From QZKY01 sp942492925 (GTDB taxonomy: Bacteria > Pseudomonadota > Gammaproteobacteria > Burkholderiales > Burkholderiaceae_D), in assembly GCA_942492925.1 (NCBI GenBank), contig OW818641.1, forward strand, positions 930,001 to 994,000: a stretch of 64,000 nt of DNA, given 5' to 3'. Shown piece after piece: positions 24,436-33,141 of this stretch. How positions within the stretch are numbered: position 1 is the first letter of the stretch; each line of letters opens with the position of its first letter. The position numbers and the translations under genes were made by a program. The notes below the pieces were generated by a model, which saw nothing but the letters and a program-made list of their open reading frames with translations, was not told the DNA's origin and ran no database searches.

Positions 24436-26343
24436 ATGCTTCAATTCTTCCGCACCCATCAACGCCTGGCGCAATTCATTCTGCTGATTTTCATTGTTCC
24501 AGCCTTTGCTTTCGTCGGGGTCGAGGGGTATAGCCGCCTGACGGACGATAACGCCGTGGCGAAGGTCGCGGGACAAAAGATTACCCAAGAAGAATGGGAT
24601 CAAGCGCTTCGAGAACAGGCGAATCGTCTGCGCCAGAATTACGGGCAAGTGGATGCGAAACTGTTCGAGTCGCCTGAATTCAAGAATAGCGTGCTGGATA
24701 ACCTCATCATCGAAAGAGCGATTCATGCCCAGGCGGCACGTCATCACTTGCTGGCGCCCGACCAAGCCTTGCAGCAGGCCATTCTCAATATCCCCGGGCT
24801 GACCAAATCGGACGGTTCATTCGACAAGGAGCGCTACAAACAATTTCTGGACGCGCAAGGCATGACGCCGGAAATGTTCCAGGAAAAGGTGCGGATGGAA
24901 ATGACCTTCCAGCGAATTCGCAGTGCCGTGCAATCCAGTCATTTCATACCTGTAACGGTAGCGGACAGAATTTCGCAATTGGCTTCGCAAGAGCGCGAAG
25001 TGCAGCAATTGTCCTTCAAGGCGGCCAGTTATCTGTCGAAAGTGAATGTTACCGATGAGATGCTGAAGGATTTCTACAACAAGCATGCCGCGGCGTTTGA
25101 AATCCCTGAGCAGATGAAAGTGGAATACGTGGTGTTGACGGCTGCCACAGTCGCTTCCTCCGTGACCGTCAAGGACGCCGACATCCAGGCCTTTTACGAG
25201 CAGCAGGCCGCACGTTACGCGATTCCCGAAGAGCGTCGCGCCAGCCACATCCTGATTGCCTTGCGCAAAGAGGCTTCGGACGGTGAGAAAGCAGCGGCAA
25301 TGAAAAAAGCCGAAGCGGTGCTGATGCAAGTACGCGCCCAACCTGCCGACTTTGCCAAACTGGCGAAAGCCAATTCTGACGACCCGGGTTCGGCACAGCG
25401 TGGCGGCGATCTGGGCTTCTTTTCCAAAGACAAAATGGTCAAGCCCTTTGCGGATGCCGCTTTCGCTCTGAAAAAAGGCGAGATCAGCGAACTGGTGCAA
25501 TCTGATTTCGGCTATCACATCATCAAGCTGACGGACGCCAAACCGGCAGCCACACGCAAGTTTAGCGATGTGAAGAATGAAATCGCGATGGAACTCAAAA
25601 AACAGCAGATGGCGAAACGTTTTGCTGAAATGGCTGAGGTCTTTTCCAATACCGTGTACGAGCAAGCTGACAGCCTGAAGCCGGTGGCGGAAAAATTGAA
25701 ACTGAAAGTCGAAACGGCATCCGGCTTGAAACGCGATTTGGATCCGCGTGCGGCGCAGAGCGCACCCTACAACAACGAACGTTTCCTCAAAGCGATATTC
25801 TCTGATGAAACCATCAAGAACAAACGCAATTCCGAGGCGGTCGAAGTGGCACCGAATGTGTTGATGGCGGGTCGCGTTGTCGAATACAAACCGAAGACCA
25901 TGCGGCCTTTTGACGAAGTCAAAGCTGGCATCAAGGCGCGCGTGTCAATGGAAGAAGCGACCAAGCTCGCCAAGCTGGAAGGCGAAGCGCGTCTGGCTAA
26001 ATTGCAGGCGGGTAGCGATGCAGCAGGTTTTGCCGATACCCGAATTGTTTCGCACGCCAAGCGACAGGCGGTGCATCCCGTTGTGCTTGACGCCGTCATG
26101 CGCGCGGATACGCGCAAGCTACCCGCCTACGTGGGCGTCGAAGTGCCGCTCCAAGGCTACGGTATTTATCGCGTGACGAAAGTCACGCAACCGGCAGTGA
26201 ACAATGACGTTCGCATCGCAGAACGTAGACAGTTGAGCGGCATCCTGTCGCAGCAAGAAATGGCGGCATACGTCGAAGCACTCAAGCAAAAAGCCAAGGC
26301 AGAAGTGCTCAAACCTGCAAAGGCGGCTGAGAGCAAAAGCTGA
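24436..26343 (+). CDS. ppiD: peptidylprolyl isomerase/chaperone PpiD (SurA N-terminal domain)
   Basis: Inner-membrane-anchored periplasmic chaperone that helps proteins leaving the Sec translocon. It has 635 residues: a short cytoplasmic N-tail, one membrane helix (ILLIFIVPAFAFVGV, about 15-29), a SurA-N-like chaperone region (about 35-230) with the characteristic YKQFLDAQGMTPEMFQEKVRMEM, then a parvulin domain (about 270-360) with RASHILIALRK, LAKANSDDPGSAQRGGDLGFFSKDKMVKPFADAAFALKKGEIS and FGYHIIKL. The C-terminal SurA-like part follows. It comes after hupB and the tRNAs as in many proteobacteria; a terminator upstream means it needs its own promoter. Confidence 0.95.
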   Translation: MLQFFRTHQRLAQFILLIFIVPAFAFVGVEGYSRLTDDNAVAKVAGQKITQEEWDQALREQANRLRQNYGQVDAKLFESPEFKNSVLDNLIIERAIHAQAARHHLLAPDQALQQAILNIPGLTKSDGSFDKERYKQFLDAQGMTPEMFQEKVRMEMTFQRIRSAVQSSHFIPVTVADRISQLASQEREVQQLSFKAASYLSKVNVTDEMLKDFYNKHAAAFEIPEQMKVEYVVLTAATVASSVTVKDADIQAFYEQQAARYAIPEERRASHILIALRKEASDGEKAAAMKKAEAVLMQVRAQPADFAKLAKANSDDPGSAQRGGDLGFFSKDKMVKPFADAAFALKKGEISELVQSDFGYHIIKLTDAKPAATRKFSDVKNEIAMELKKQQMAKRFAEMAEVFSNTVYEQADSLKPVAEKLKLKVETASGLKRDLDPRAAQSAPYNNERFLKAIFSDETIKNKRNSEAVEVAPNVLMAGRVVEYKPKTMRPFDEVKAGIKARVSMEEATKLAKLEGEARLAKLQAGSDAAGFADTRIVSHAKRQAVHPVVLDAVMRADTRKLPAYVGVEVPLQGYGIYRVTKVTQPAVNNDVRIAERRQLSGILSQQEMAAYVEALKQKAKAEVLKPAKAAESKS

Positions 26344-26345
26344 GC

Positions 26346-26756
26346 ATGGCGAACAACATTCCCTTTCTGGACGAGATCGGTCTCGAGGTCGTCAGCATGG
26401 CTGACGGCCAGTCCGAAGTGGCGCTGGACATCTCACTCCGGCATACCAACAGCTGGCAAGTCATGCACGGTGGCGTGACAATGACGTTGCTCGACGTGTG
26501 CATGGCGCGCGCGGCGCGTTCGCTTGATCCGCAAGCGACCAGCACGGCGACGGTCGAAATGAAAGTCAGCTTTTTCCAGCCTGGCGGACATCCCGGCGAG
26601 CGCATGATCGCCAAGGGACGTGTTCTGCACAAATCCACGACGATGTATTATTGCGAAGGTGATGTGTGGCGCGACGACAAGCTTGTCGCCAAGGCGATGG
26701 GTACTTTTAAATTGATGCGCCGCGATGATGTCGCCCGCAAACTGAAAAACAGGTAG
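26346..26756 (+). CDS. PaaI-type hotdog thioesterase
   Basis: A 136-residue single hotdog-fold protein. The signature VMHGGVTMTLLDVCMARAARSLDP (about 39-62) is the HGG helix segment of PaaI/YigI thioesterases, followed by TATVEMKVSFFQPG. Members hydrolyse acyl-CoA or phenylacetyl-CoA thioesters in the cytosol. It starts two bases after the ppiD stop codon, so the two are in one operon; the functional link is unclear. Substrate unknown. Confidence 0.88.
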   Translation: MANNIPFLDEIGLEVVSMADGQSEVALDISLRHTNSWQVMHGGVTMTLLDVCMARAARSLDPQATSTATVEMKVSFFQPGGHPGERMIAKGRVLHKSTTMYYCEGDVWRDDKLVAKAMGTFKLMRRDDVARKLKNR

Positions 26757-26814
26757 TCACGCTTGCCTGTTGGTGTTCGTCTCCCGAACGGTTTTGTTTC
26801 GTTATTCGGTCGAC

Positions 26815-27189
26815 TTATTCTGCTGAATAAGCGCCGATCGGGCGGTTATCGATCAGCGTGAGAAAACCTTTCACCAGACGATACGCGGCCCAAATCCAGG
26901 CGCCAAACCAGCACAGCAGCGCCAGCGGAATGCCCACCATGGTGAGGAAGAGTAAATAGCCCAGTACAAACAAGCCTAGCGTCCACCAGAACGTCCGGAT
27001 CAGCCACGTGTGATGACCGTGTACGAAGGTGCCTACAGAGTCGTCTCGTTTGACGTAATTCGCGATCAGCGGAATCCACGAAAACATGCCCATTCCGAGC
27101 ACCAGGCTGGCTGCGTGCAGGATGTAGATCCAGAAAGCCAATTTTTTGATGGATTGGGTTTGTTCGTCCAGAACGATTTTGGTGGCCAT
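26815..27189 (-). CDS. DUF4870-like membrane protein
   Basis: A 124-residue protein with three to four hydrophobic segments (IYILHAASLVLGMGMFSWIPLIANYV, FWWTLGLFVLGYLLFLTMVGIPLALLCWFGAWIWAAYRLVKG) and the pattern of the DUF4870/Tic20-like family, including a short N-terminal charged segment DEQTQSIKK. The start MATKIVLDEQ at 27189 is chosen because family homology begins there; the frame is open 72 bases further. Function unknown. It is convergent with the thioesterase gene and stands downstream of mfd on the same strand. Confidence 0.75.
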   Translation of the reverse strand: MATKIVLDEQTQSIKKLAFWIYILHAASLVLGMGMFSWIPLIANYVKRDDSVGTFVHGHHTWLIRTFWWTLGLFVLGYLLFLTMVGIPLALLCWFGAWIWAAYRLVKGFLTLIDNRPIGAYSAE

Positions 27190-27409
27190 GATGTTGTGAC
27201 GGTATTTTTCGGAAAGGCCGCTTAGGGCAATCTTGATATGGACATGCAAGTCGGACAACATTTCCTCTCAAGATTAAATATTGTGCCACAGTCAGAAGGG
27301 GAAAGCCTGATTTGTTCCTTAAACTCGGTGAGTTGAGTAGTGAAACGCAGACGATGTGTTGTTTCTGTTCCTTGGCATTTGCTTTGTGCGGGAGAGGGGG
27401 TAAGCGGCG

Positions 27410-30400
27410 CTACCCCACCAACGACTTGATCGTATTCTTCAACTGCGTCACCCGGGCCGCCAAATCCGGCATGTCGGCAGTGATGCGCAGTTTGTCCTGG
27501 CCGTTCAGCTTGATGTGGCGATTCTTTTGCACTAGTTGAATGACGCGCAAGCCGTCAATGGGCGGGTTGGGTTTGAAGTGCAGCACGGCGGCGTCGGTGT
27601 GCGCATCGATCTTGATGATGCCAACCGTTGCTGCCAGCACGCGCAGACGATGCGTTTCGATCAGCGAGCGCACTTGATTGGGCAAGTCGCCGAATCGGTC
27701 CACCAATTCTTCCTGCAAGTCGTCAATCGCTTCCTGGTTTTCGCAATGGGCGAAGCGTTTGTAGATCGACAGGCGTTCGTTGACGCCGGGGCAGAAATCG
27801 GTGGGTAACAGCGCGGGAACGTGCAGATTGATTTCGATGGCGTTTTGCGTCGGTGCATCGAAGTCCGGCGTTTCTCCCGCCTTGAGCGCACGCACGGCTT
27901 CTTTGAGCATGTCGGAATACATTTGAAAACCGATTTCCTGGATTTGCCCGGATTGGTTTTCGCCGAGGACTTCGCCTGCGCCGCGAATTTCCAGATCGTG
28001 CATGGCGAGGAAAAAGCCGCTGCCGAGGTCTTCCATTTGCCGGATCGCGTCGAGTCGCCGTTGCGCCTGTTTCGACAGGCTGTTCATGTCATGCACAAGC
28101 AGATACGCATAGGCTTGATGATGCGAACGCCCGATGCGCCCACGCAACTGGTGCAATTGCGCCAGCCCGAATTTGTCGGCGCGGTGCATGATCATGGTGT
28201 TCGCACTCGGCACGTCGATGCCGGTTTCGATGATGGTGGTGCACAACAGCAGGTTGTAACGCTTGGCGACAAAGTCACGCATCACGCGTTCCAGATCGCG
28301 CTCGTGCATTTGTCCATGAGCCACGCCAATGCGCGCTTCGGGTAGTAATTCCTGAAGTTGCTCGCGGCGGTTTTCGATGGTTTCGACTTCATTGTGCAGA
28401 AAATAAACCTGGCCGCCGCGTTTCAATTCGCGCTGACAGGCTTCGCGGATAATGGATTCGCTTTCGCTGCGCACGAAGGTCTTGATGGATAATCGCTTTT
28501 GCGGCGCGGTGGCGATGATCGAAAAGCCGCGCAAGCCTTCAAGGGCCATGCCGAGCGTGCGCGGAATCGGCGTCGCGGTCAGCGTGAGCACGTCCACGTT
28601 GGCGCGCAAGGATTTGAGCGCTTCTTTCTGGCGCACGCCGAAGCGGTGTTCTTCGTCGATCACCACCAGTCCCAGTCGCTGGAACTTCACATCGGGCGAG
28701 AGCAGTTTGTGCGTGCCGATGACGATGTCGATGCTGCCATCTTCCAGCCCGGCGATGGCTTTGGCCACTTCCTTGGCTGTGCGAAAACGCGAGAGTTCGG
28801 CAATGCGCACCGGCCAGTCGGCAAAACGGTCGGCAAAGGTTTGTGCGTGCTGTTCGGCCAGCAGCGTCGTTGGCGCGAGAATTGCCACTTGCTTGCCGCC
28901 CATGACGGCGATGTACGATGCGCGCAAGGCCACTTCGGTTTTGCCAAAGCCGACGTCGCCGCACACCAAGCGATCCATGGGTTCGCCCGAGGTCATGTCC
29001 CGGACAACGGCATTGATGGCTTCGGCCTGATCCGGCGTTTCTTCAAAACCGAAGCTGGCGGCAAAGTCTTCGTAATCGCGCAGGGAGAAACGGAAAGCAT
29101 GGCCTTGACGCAACGCGCGCCGCGCATACAGGTCGAGCAATTCCGCTGCGGTGTCATGCACTTGTTCCGCCGCACGCTGCTTGGCGCGATCCCATTGTTC
29201 GGAGCCGAGCGTGTGCAAGGGGGCATCGTCCGGCGAGGCGCCCGCATAGCGTGAAATGACGTGCATTTGTGAAACGGGTACGTACAGTTGCGCATCGTCA
29301 GCGTAGCGAATGTGCAGGAACTCTGTTTCGCCTTCGCCCATGTCCATGCTGATCAAACCCGCATAACGACCGATGCCATGTTTGGCGTGCACGACTGGAT
29401 CGCCGATTTTGAGTTCGGACAGATCGCGCAGCATCGTATCGACTTGCGTCGTGCTTTCTTGCTTGCGCTGGCCGACACGGCGACCGGACCCGGCATACAG
29501 TTCCGTTTCGGTGATGAAGGCGAGATTGCCCAGCGCTTCACTGAGCGCAAATCCGGCTTGCAGCGGCGCGATGCCGAACATGGGTGATGCACTGTTTGCG
29601 GCGAAATCGGCGAAGCTGTTGCAAGGCGTGACGGCGAAATCGAATTCGCTGAAATACTGCAGCAGGGTTTCGCGGCGGCCCGGCGATTCGGCGCAGATCA
29701 TCACGCGGCGTCCGGGTTTTTCGAGGTAGGCGCGCAGGTTCGCCAACGGATCAGGCGCGCGACGATTGACGGCCACATCAGGCAAGGGCGACGATAGTTC
29801 GGACGGTTCGGCGTCGGGGCGAATGATCCAGCGGCCATGCACTTTGGCGAGCGAAAAGAAATCTTCGTCGTATAAAAACAAACGCTCCGGCGGCAGGACG
29901 GGGCGCTCGATGTCTGCCTTCAAAAAATCGTAGCGATTGCGGGTGTCGGTCCAGAAACGTTTGATGGACTCATCAATGTCGCCGATCAGCGCCAGGCTGG
30001 CGGTTTCCGGCAAATAGTGAAAGAGCGTGGACGTTTCGTCGAAAAAGAGCGGGAGGTAATATTCGATCCCAGCCGAAGCAATGCCGCTCGCAATATCGCG
30101 ATAAATGACGGAACGCGTCGGATCGCCTTCGATGGCTTCGCGCCAGCGGCTGCGAAAAGCCGTGCGCGAGGCTTCATCCATCGGGAATTCGTGTCCCGGC
30201 AAGAGGCGTACTTCGTTGACCGGATGGAGCGAGCGTTGCGAATCCACGTCGAAGGTACGGATCGATTCGATGGTGTCGCCGAACAAATCCAGGCGATACG
30301 GCACCGCCGAGCCCATCGGAAACAAATCGATGAGGCCGCCGCGCAGCGAGTACTCACCCGGCGACATGACTTGCGGCACCGGGTCGTAACCAGCCAGCGT

Positions 30401-30880
30401 GAGTTGTGCGCGCAAGCGTTCTTCGTTCAGCGATTCGCCTTGTTTGAACCAGAAGGTGTGGGCGGCGAGAAAAGCGGGCGGGGCGAGACGCAACAGCGCG
30501 GTGGTGGCCGGTACAATCAAGACATCGCAGCGGTCGTTGATCACTTCATATAGCGCCGCCAGACGCTTGGAAACCAGGTCCTGATGGGGCGAAAACGTAT
30601 CGTAGGGCAGGGTTTCCCAGTCGGGGAGCAGGCAACAGCGCAGGGCGTGATTTTCTGCGCTATCGTCCGCCACGCCGTTTTGAGGGGCAAACCACGGTAT
30701 TTCTTCCAGCAGGCGCTGGGCATCGGTCGCATGTGCCGTCATGATGACCAGCATGCGTTTTTGTGATTTCAGTTCCGCGGCGGTTTGCGCAAGCAGGAAG
30801 GCGTCTGCCGACCCATGCAAGGCAGGCAAGGCAAAACGGTGGCCGGGTTGGGGAAGTGTTTTTTTCAGGTCAAAAGACAT
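27410..30880 (-). CDS. mfd: transcription-repair coupling factor Mfd
   Basis: Translocase that displaces RNA polymerase stalled at DNA lesions and recruits UvrA. It has 1156 residues, normal length. The N-terminal UvrB-like non-catalytic module (1-350) is followed by the CarD-like RNAP-interaction domain (about 490-560, LKIGDPVVHAKHGIGRYAGL), then the helicase motor: Walker A CGDVGFGKTEVALRA (about 635), DEEH (about 742), TATPIPRTLGMAL, and the second RecA fold with RIGRSHHQAYAY. The TRG motif region and the C-terminal TRCF domain (CPGVNERLSIYKRFA) are intact. Divergent from ispD. Confidence 0.97.
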   Translation of the reverse strand: MSFDLKKTLPQPGHRFALPALHGSADAFLLAQTAAELKSQKRMLVIMTAHATDAQRLLEEIPWFAPQNGVADDSAENHALRCCLLPDWETLPYDTFSPHQDLVSKRLAALYEVINDRCDVLIVPATTALLRLAPPAFLAAHTFWFKQGESLNEERLRAQLTLAGYDPVPQVMSPGEYSLRGGLIDLFPMGSAVPYRLDLFGDTIESIRTFDVDSQRSLHPVNEVRLLPGHEFPMDEASRTAFRSRWREAIEGDPTRSVIYRDIASGIASAGIEYYLPLFFDETSTLFHYLPETASLALIGDIDESIKRFWTDTRNRYDFLKADIERPVLPPERLFLYDEDFFSLAKVHGRWIIRPDAEPSELSSPLPDVAVNRRAPDPLANLRAYLEKPGRRVMICAESPGRRETLLQYFSEFDFAVTPCNSFADFAANSASPMFGIAPLQAGFALSEALGNLAFITETELYAGSGRRVGQRKQESTTQVDTMLRDLSELKIGDPVVHAKHGIGRYAGLISMDMGEGETEFLHIRYADDAQLYVPVSQMHVISRYAGASPDDAPLHTLGSEQWDRAKQRAAEQVHDTAAELLDLYARRALRQGHAFRFSLRDYEDFAASFGFEETPDQAEAINAVVRDMTSGEPMDRLVCGDVGFGKTEVALRASYIAVMGGKQVAILAPTTLLAEQHAQTFADRFADWPVRIAELSRFRTAKEVAKAIAGLEDGSIDIVIGTHKLLSPDVKFQRLGLVVIDEEHRFGVRQKEALKSLRANVDVLTLTATPIPRTLGMALEGLRGFSIIATAPQKRLSIKTFVRSESESIIREACQRELKRGGQVYFLHNEVETIENRREQLQELLPEARIGVAHGQMHERDLERVMRDFVAKRYNLLLCTTIIETGIDVPSANTMIMHRADKFGLAQLHQLRGRIGRSHHQAYAYLLVHDMNSLSKQAQRRLDAIRQMEDLGSGFFLAMHDLEIRGAGEVLGENQSGQIQEIGFQMYSDMLKEAVRALKAGETPDFDAPTQNAIEINLHVPALLPTDFCPGVNERLSIYKRFAHCENQEAIDDLQEELVDRFGDLPNQVRSLIETHRLRVLAATVGIIKIDAHTDAAVLHFKPNPPIDGLRVIQLVQKNRHIKLNGQDKLRITADMPDLAARVTQLKNTIKSLVG

Positions 30881-30915
30881 GACGGGACAGCGGATTTCTC
30901 ATGACATTCGCCCGT

Positions 30916-30945
30916 TTGTTGTCTCGGGCAATAACTTGCTACAAT
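30916..30945 (+). promoter_or_regulatory. promoter of the ispD operon
   Basis: TTGTTG (30916-30921), 18-base spacer, TACAAT (30940-30945), in the mfd-ispD divergent gap. Confidence 0.5.
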
Positions 30946-31005
30946 CAAGCTTGCCATTATAGCCTTTAGTGCCATTTCGGTCCCAAGGCCCATCCAAATC
31001 ATCCC

Positions 31006-31683
31006 ATGACCCCATCACGCTACTTCGCCCTGATTCCCGCCGCCGGTGTAGGGGCGCGTATGGGAGGCGAGTTGCCCAAGCAGTACTTGCCCCTCGCAGG
31101 CAAACCGATGCTTGCCCATGTCGTGGAGGTCTTTCTCGCGCATCCGAAGATTGATCATGTTTTTGTTGTGGTGAGCGAAAATGACGGTTGGGTTGACAGT
31201 GTGTTGCCGGGAGAAGCTGGCGGCGTCACGGTGCTGCGCTGCGGCGGCGCGACCCGGCGCGATTCGGTGCTGGGCGGTTTGCGCGCGATACGCGAACTGG
31301 TGGAGTCGAATGACTGGATGCTGGTGCATGATGCGGCCCGTCCTGGCATCACGACGGAACTGATTAGCAAACTGATGACAGAAGTTGCAGACGATCCCGT
31401 TGGCGGATTGCTCGCTTTGCCCGTGACCGATACCGTCAAACGGCAGGAAGCCGACAAGGTGACGACCGTCTCCCGTGAGGGCTTGTGGTTGGCGCAAACC
31501 CCGCAAATGTTTCCCTACGCGATTTTACGGCGTGTGCTGCAACTGGTGCCTGATGTGACGGATGAGTCGAGCGCGATGGAATCCGTCGGATTAATGCCGA
31601 AACTCGTCGAAGGTCATTTGCGCAACAGTAAAGTGACGCGTCCGTCCGACAAGGAAATGGTCGAGTTATTTTTAAGAACCTAA
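31006..31683 (+). CDS. ispD: 2-C-methyl-D-erythritol 4-phosphate cytidylyltransferase
   Basis: Third step of the MEP isoprenoid pathway: joins MEP and CTP to give CDP-methylerythritol. It has 225 residues. The nucleotide-binding PAAGVGARMGGELPKQYLPLAGKPM (about 11-35) and CGGATRRDSVLGGL, VHDAARPG and ALPVTDTVKR, TPQMFPY motifs are all present. It works with ispF downstream (steps 3 and 5). The start at 31006 has no strong ribosome site; homology begins there. An 18-base gap leads to a small membrane gene. Confidence 0.96.
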   Translation: MTPSRYFALIPAAGVGARMGGELPKQYLPLAGKPMLAHVVEVFLAHPKIDHVFVVVSENDGWVDSVLPGEAGGVTVLRCGGATRRDSVLGGLRAIRELVESNDWMLVHDAARPGITTELISKLMTEVADDPVGGLLALPVTDTVKRQEADKVTTVSREGLWLAQTPQMFPYAILRRVLQLVPDVTDESSAMESVGLMPKLVEGHLRNSKVTRPSDKEMVELFLRT

Positions 31684-31701
31684 ATTTCTTAAGAGCCTGC
31701 G

Positions 31702-31947
31702 GTGGAAAAATACGGATATCTAATTGGCGTCGTTATGTTGGGTATTTGTGGTGCATTTTTGGTCTATTTGCGTAGACCCAGTCGAGTCCCACGATCTCGC
31801 CGAGGATGGATTGACTACCTGTTGCTCTGGCCGATTCTTCTTGATAGAGATGCGAAGTCACGAGAAGGACGATTTTTTACGCGGCGTGAGTGGGTTGGCT
31901 GGCTCTTGTTTGTTGTAATTGTTGTGCTTGCCATAGTATTTACCTAG
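31702..31947 (+). CDS. small two-helix membrane protein between ispD and ispF
   Basis: An 81-residue frame beginning with GTG at 31702. It has a hydrophobic N-terminal segment (YLIGVVMLGICGAFLVYL, about 4-21), a basic middle (RRPSRVPRSRRG) and a C-terminal helix (WVGWLLFVVIVVLAIVF). Not recognised as a known family. The close spacing (18 bases after ispD, 53 before ispF) and same direction suggest it belongs to the operon. It is somewhat A+T-richer than its neighbours. A genuine gene is likely but not certain. Confidence 0.6.
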   Translation: MEKYGYLIGVVMLGICGAFLVYLRRPSRVPRSRRGWIDYLLLWPILLDRDAKSREGRFFTRREWVGWLLFVVIVVLAIVFT

Positions 31948-32000
31948 AATGCTAGAGGTACCTAAATCTCTGAAGTCCAATTCTTTGAGATATTGAGAAA

Positions 32001-32489
32001 ATGTTTTCCTTTCGCATCGGACAAGGTTACGACAGTCACAAACTGGTGACAGGACGCAAGCTGATCATCGGCGGCGTCACTATTCCGCACACGATGGGGT
32101 TGCTCGGCCATTCCGATGCCGATGTGCTGCTGCATGCCATCACCGACGCGATATTGGGTGCAGCAGCTTTGGGCGATATCGGCCGACACTTCCCCGATAC
32201 GGACGAGCGTTTCAAAGGTGCGGATTCGCGCGTGTTGTTGCGCGAATCCGTCAAGCGTGTCGCGGCCGCAGGCTATGTCATCGGCAACATCGATGCCACC
32301 ATCATTGCGCAAGCGCCCAAAATGGCACCGCACATTCCCGGCATGATTGAAAACATCGCGAGCGATTTGGGCGTTTCAATCAACCAGGTTAACGTCAAGG
32401 CCAAGACGAACGAGAAGATGGGATTTGTCGGTCGGGAGGAAGGCGTGGTGGCAGAAGCTGTTGCGCTGCTTTATCTGGCCAAGGCTTGA
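32001..32489 (+). CDS. ispF: 2-C-methyl-D-erythritol 2,4-cyclodiphosphate synthase
   Basis: Fifth step of the MEP pathway, forming the cyclic diphosphate from CDP-ME 2-phosphate. It has 162 residues. The metal ligands are Asp11, His13 (GQGYDSHKL) and His45 (VLLHAITDA); GHSDADVLLHAITDAILGAAALGDIGRHFPD and KAKTNEKMGFVGREEGV are the family signatures. The usual Val between Asp and His is Ser here. Trimeric cytosolic enzyme. Confidence 0.96.
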   Translation: MFSFRIGQGYDSHKLVTGRKLIIGGVTIPHTMGLLGHSDADVLLHAITDAILGAAALGDIGRHFPDTDERFKGADSRVLLRESVKRVAAAGYVIGNIDATIIAQAPKMAPHIPGMIENIASDLGVSINQVNVKAKTNEKMGFVGREEGVVAEAVALLYLAKA

Positions 32490-32501
32490 CGTTAAACGCG
32501 T

Positions 32502-33128
32502 TTAGCGGCGCATGACATCCGCGCCTTTCGGTACCACGAATTTGAACAAGCCCGGTTTGATCGCGGGATTTTTCTCAATGCGCTTGAAATGGAGTACAGA
32601 AACCTGACCGAAGGAGTCATGCAGCTCCATGGCGCTCAGCGTCCCATCGCGCAGACCGATGCGGATTTTTTCAAATGAAGAGTCGGATTTCGGCGTGACG
32701 TCCAGCCATGCCAGTCCCTCCTTGGTGCCCCCTTCCTTGAAAGTGAAATGCTTGTCGAGATTGGGACTGCCAAAGAGAATGGCGGCCGGGTTGGAGCCAA
32801 TCGATGCACCCAGTTTCTTGATGGTGACTTGATTCAAATCCTTGTCGTACAGGTAAAGCTTGTTGCCATCTGCCTGGATCACCTGGTGGTAGGGTTTGGT
32901 GTACGTCCAGATAAATTTGCCCGGACGAGAAAAAATGAAGGTACCGGAGGCGGGATTGGATGCTTTGGTTTCGCCATCCAGTGTGGCGATCTTGCGTTGC
33001 GTGAATTCGCCTTTGGCCGATTTCGTCGAAGCGACGAAAGTTTTGAACTGGTCCAGTGCCGATGCGAAAGCAAGTGTCGGGATCAGAATGAGAAGTGCGA
33101 TGCCGTTTTTGATGGCGGAGCGTGACAT
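32502..33128 (-). CDS. lolA: outer-membrane lipoprotein carrier LolA
   Basis: Periplasmic chaperone that carries lipoproteins from LolCDE to LolB. It has 208 residues including a signal peptide (GIALLILIPTLAFASA, cleavage near residue 23-24). The mature protein shows LDQFKTFVASTKSAKGEFTQR, GTFIFSRPGKFIWTYTKPYHQVIQADGNKLYLYDKDLNQVT, the typical LolA beta-sheet pattern. It follows ftsK by 13 bases on the same strand, the common order in this class. Convergent with ispF. Confidence 0.94.
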   Translation of the reverse strand: MSRSAIKNGIALLILIPTLAFASALDQFKTFVASTKSAKGEFTQRKIATLDGETKASNPASGTFIFSRPGKFIWTYTKPYHQVIQADGNKLYLYDKDLNQVTIKKLGASIGSNPAAILFGSPNLDKHFTFKEGGTKEGLAWLDVTPKSDSSFEKIRIGLRDGTLSAMELHDSFGQVSVLHFKRIEKNPAIKPGLFKFVVPKGADVMRR

Positions 33129-33141
33129 GATGCTGTTTTCC

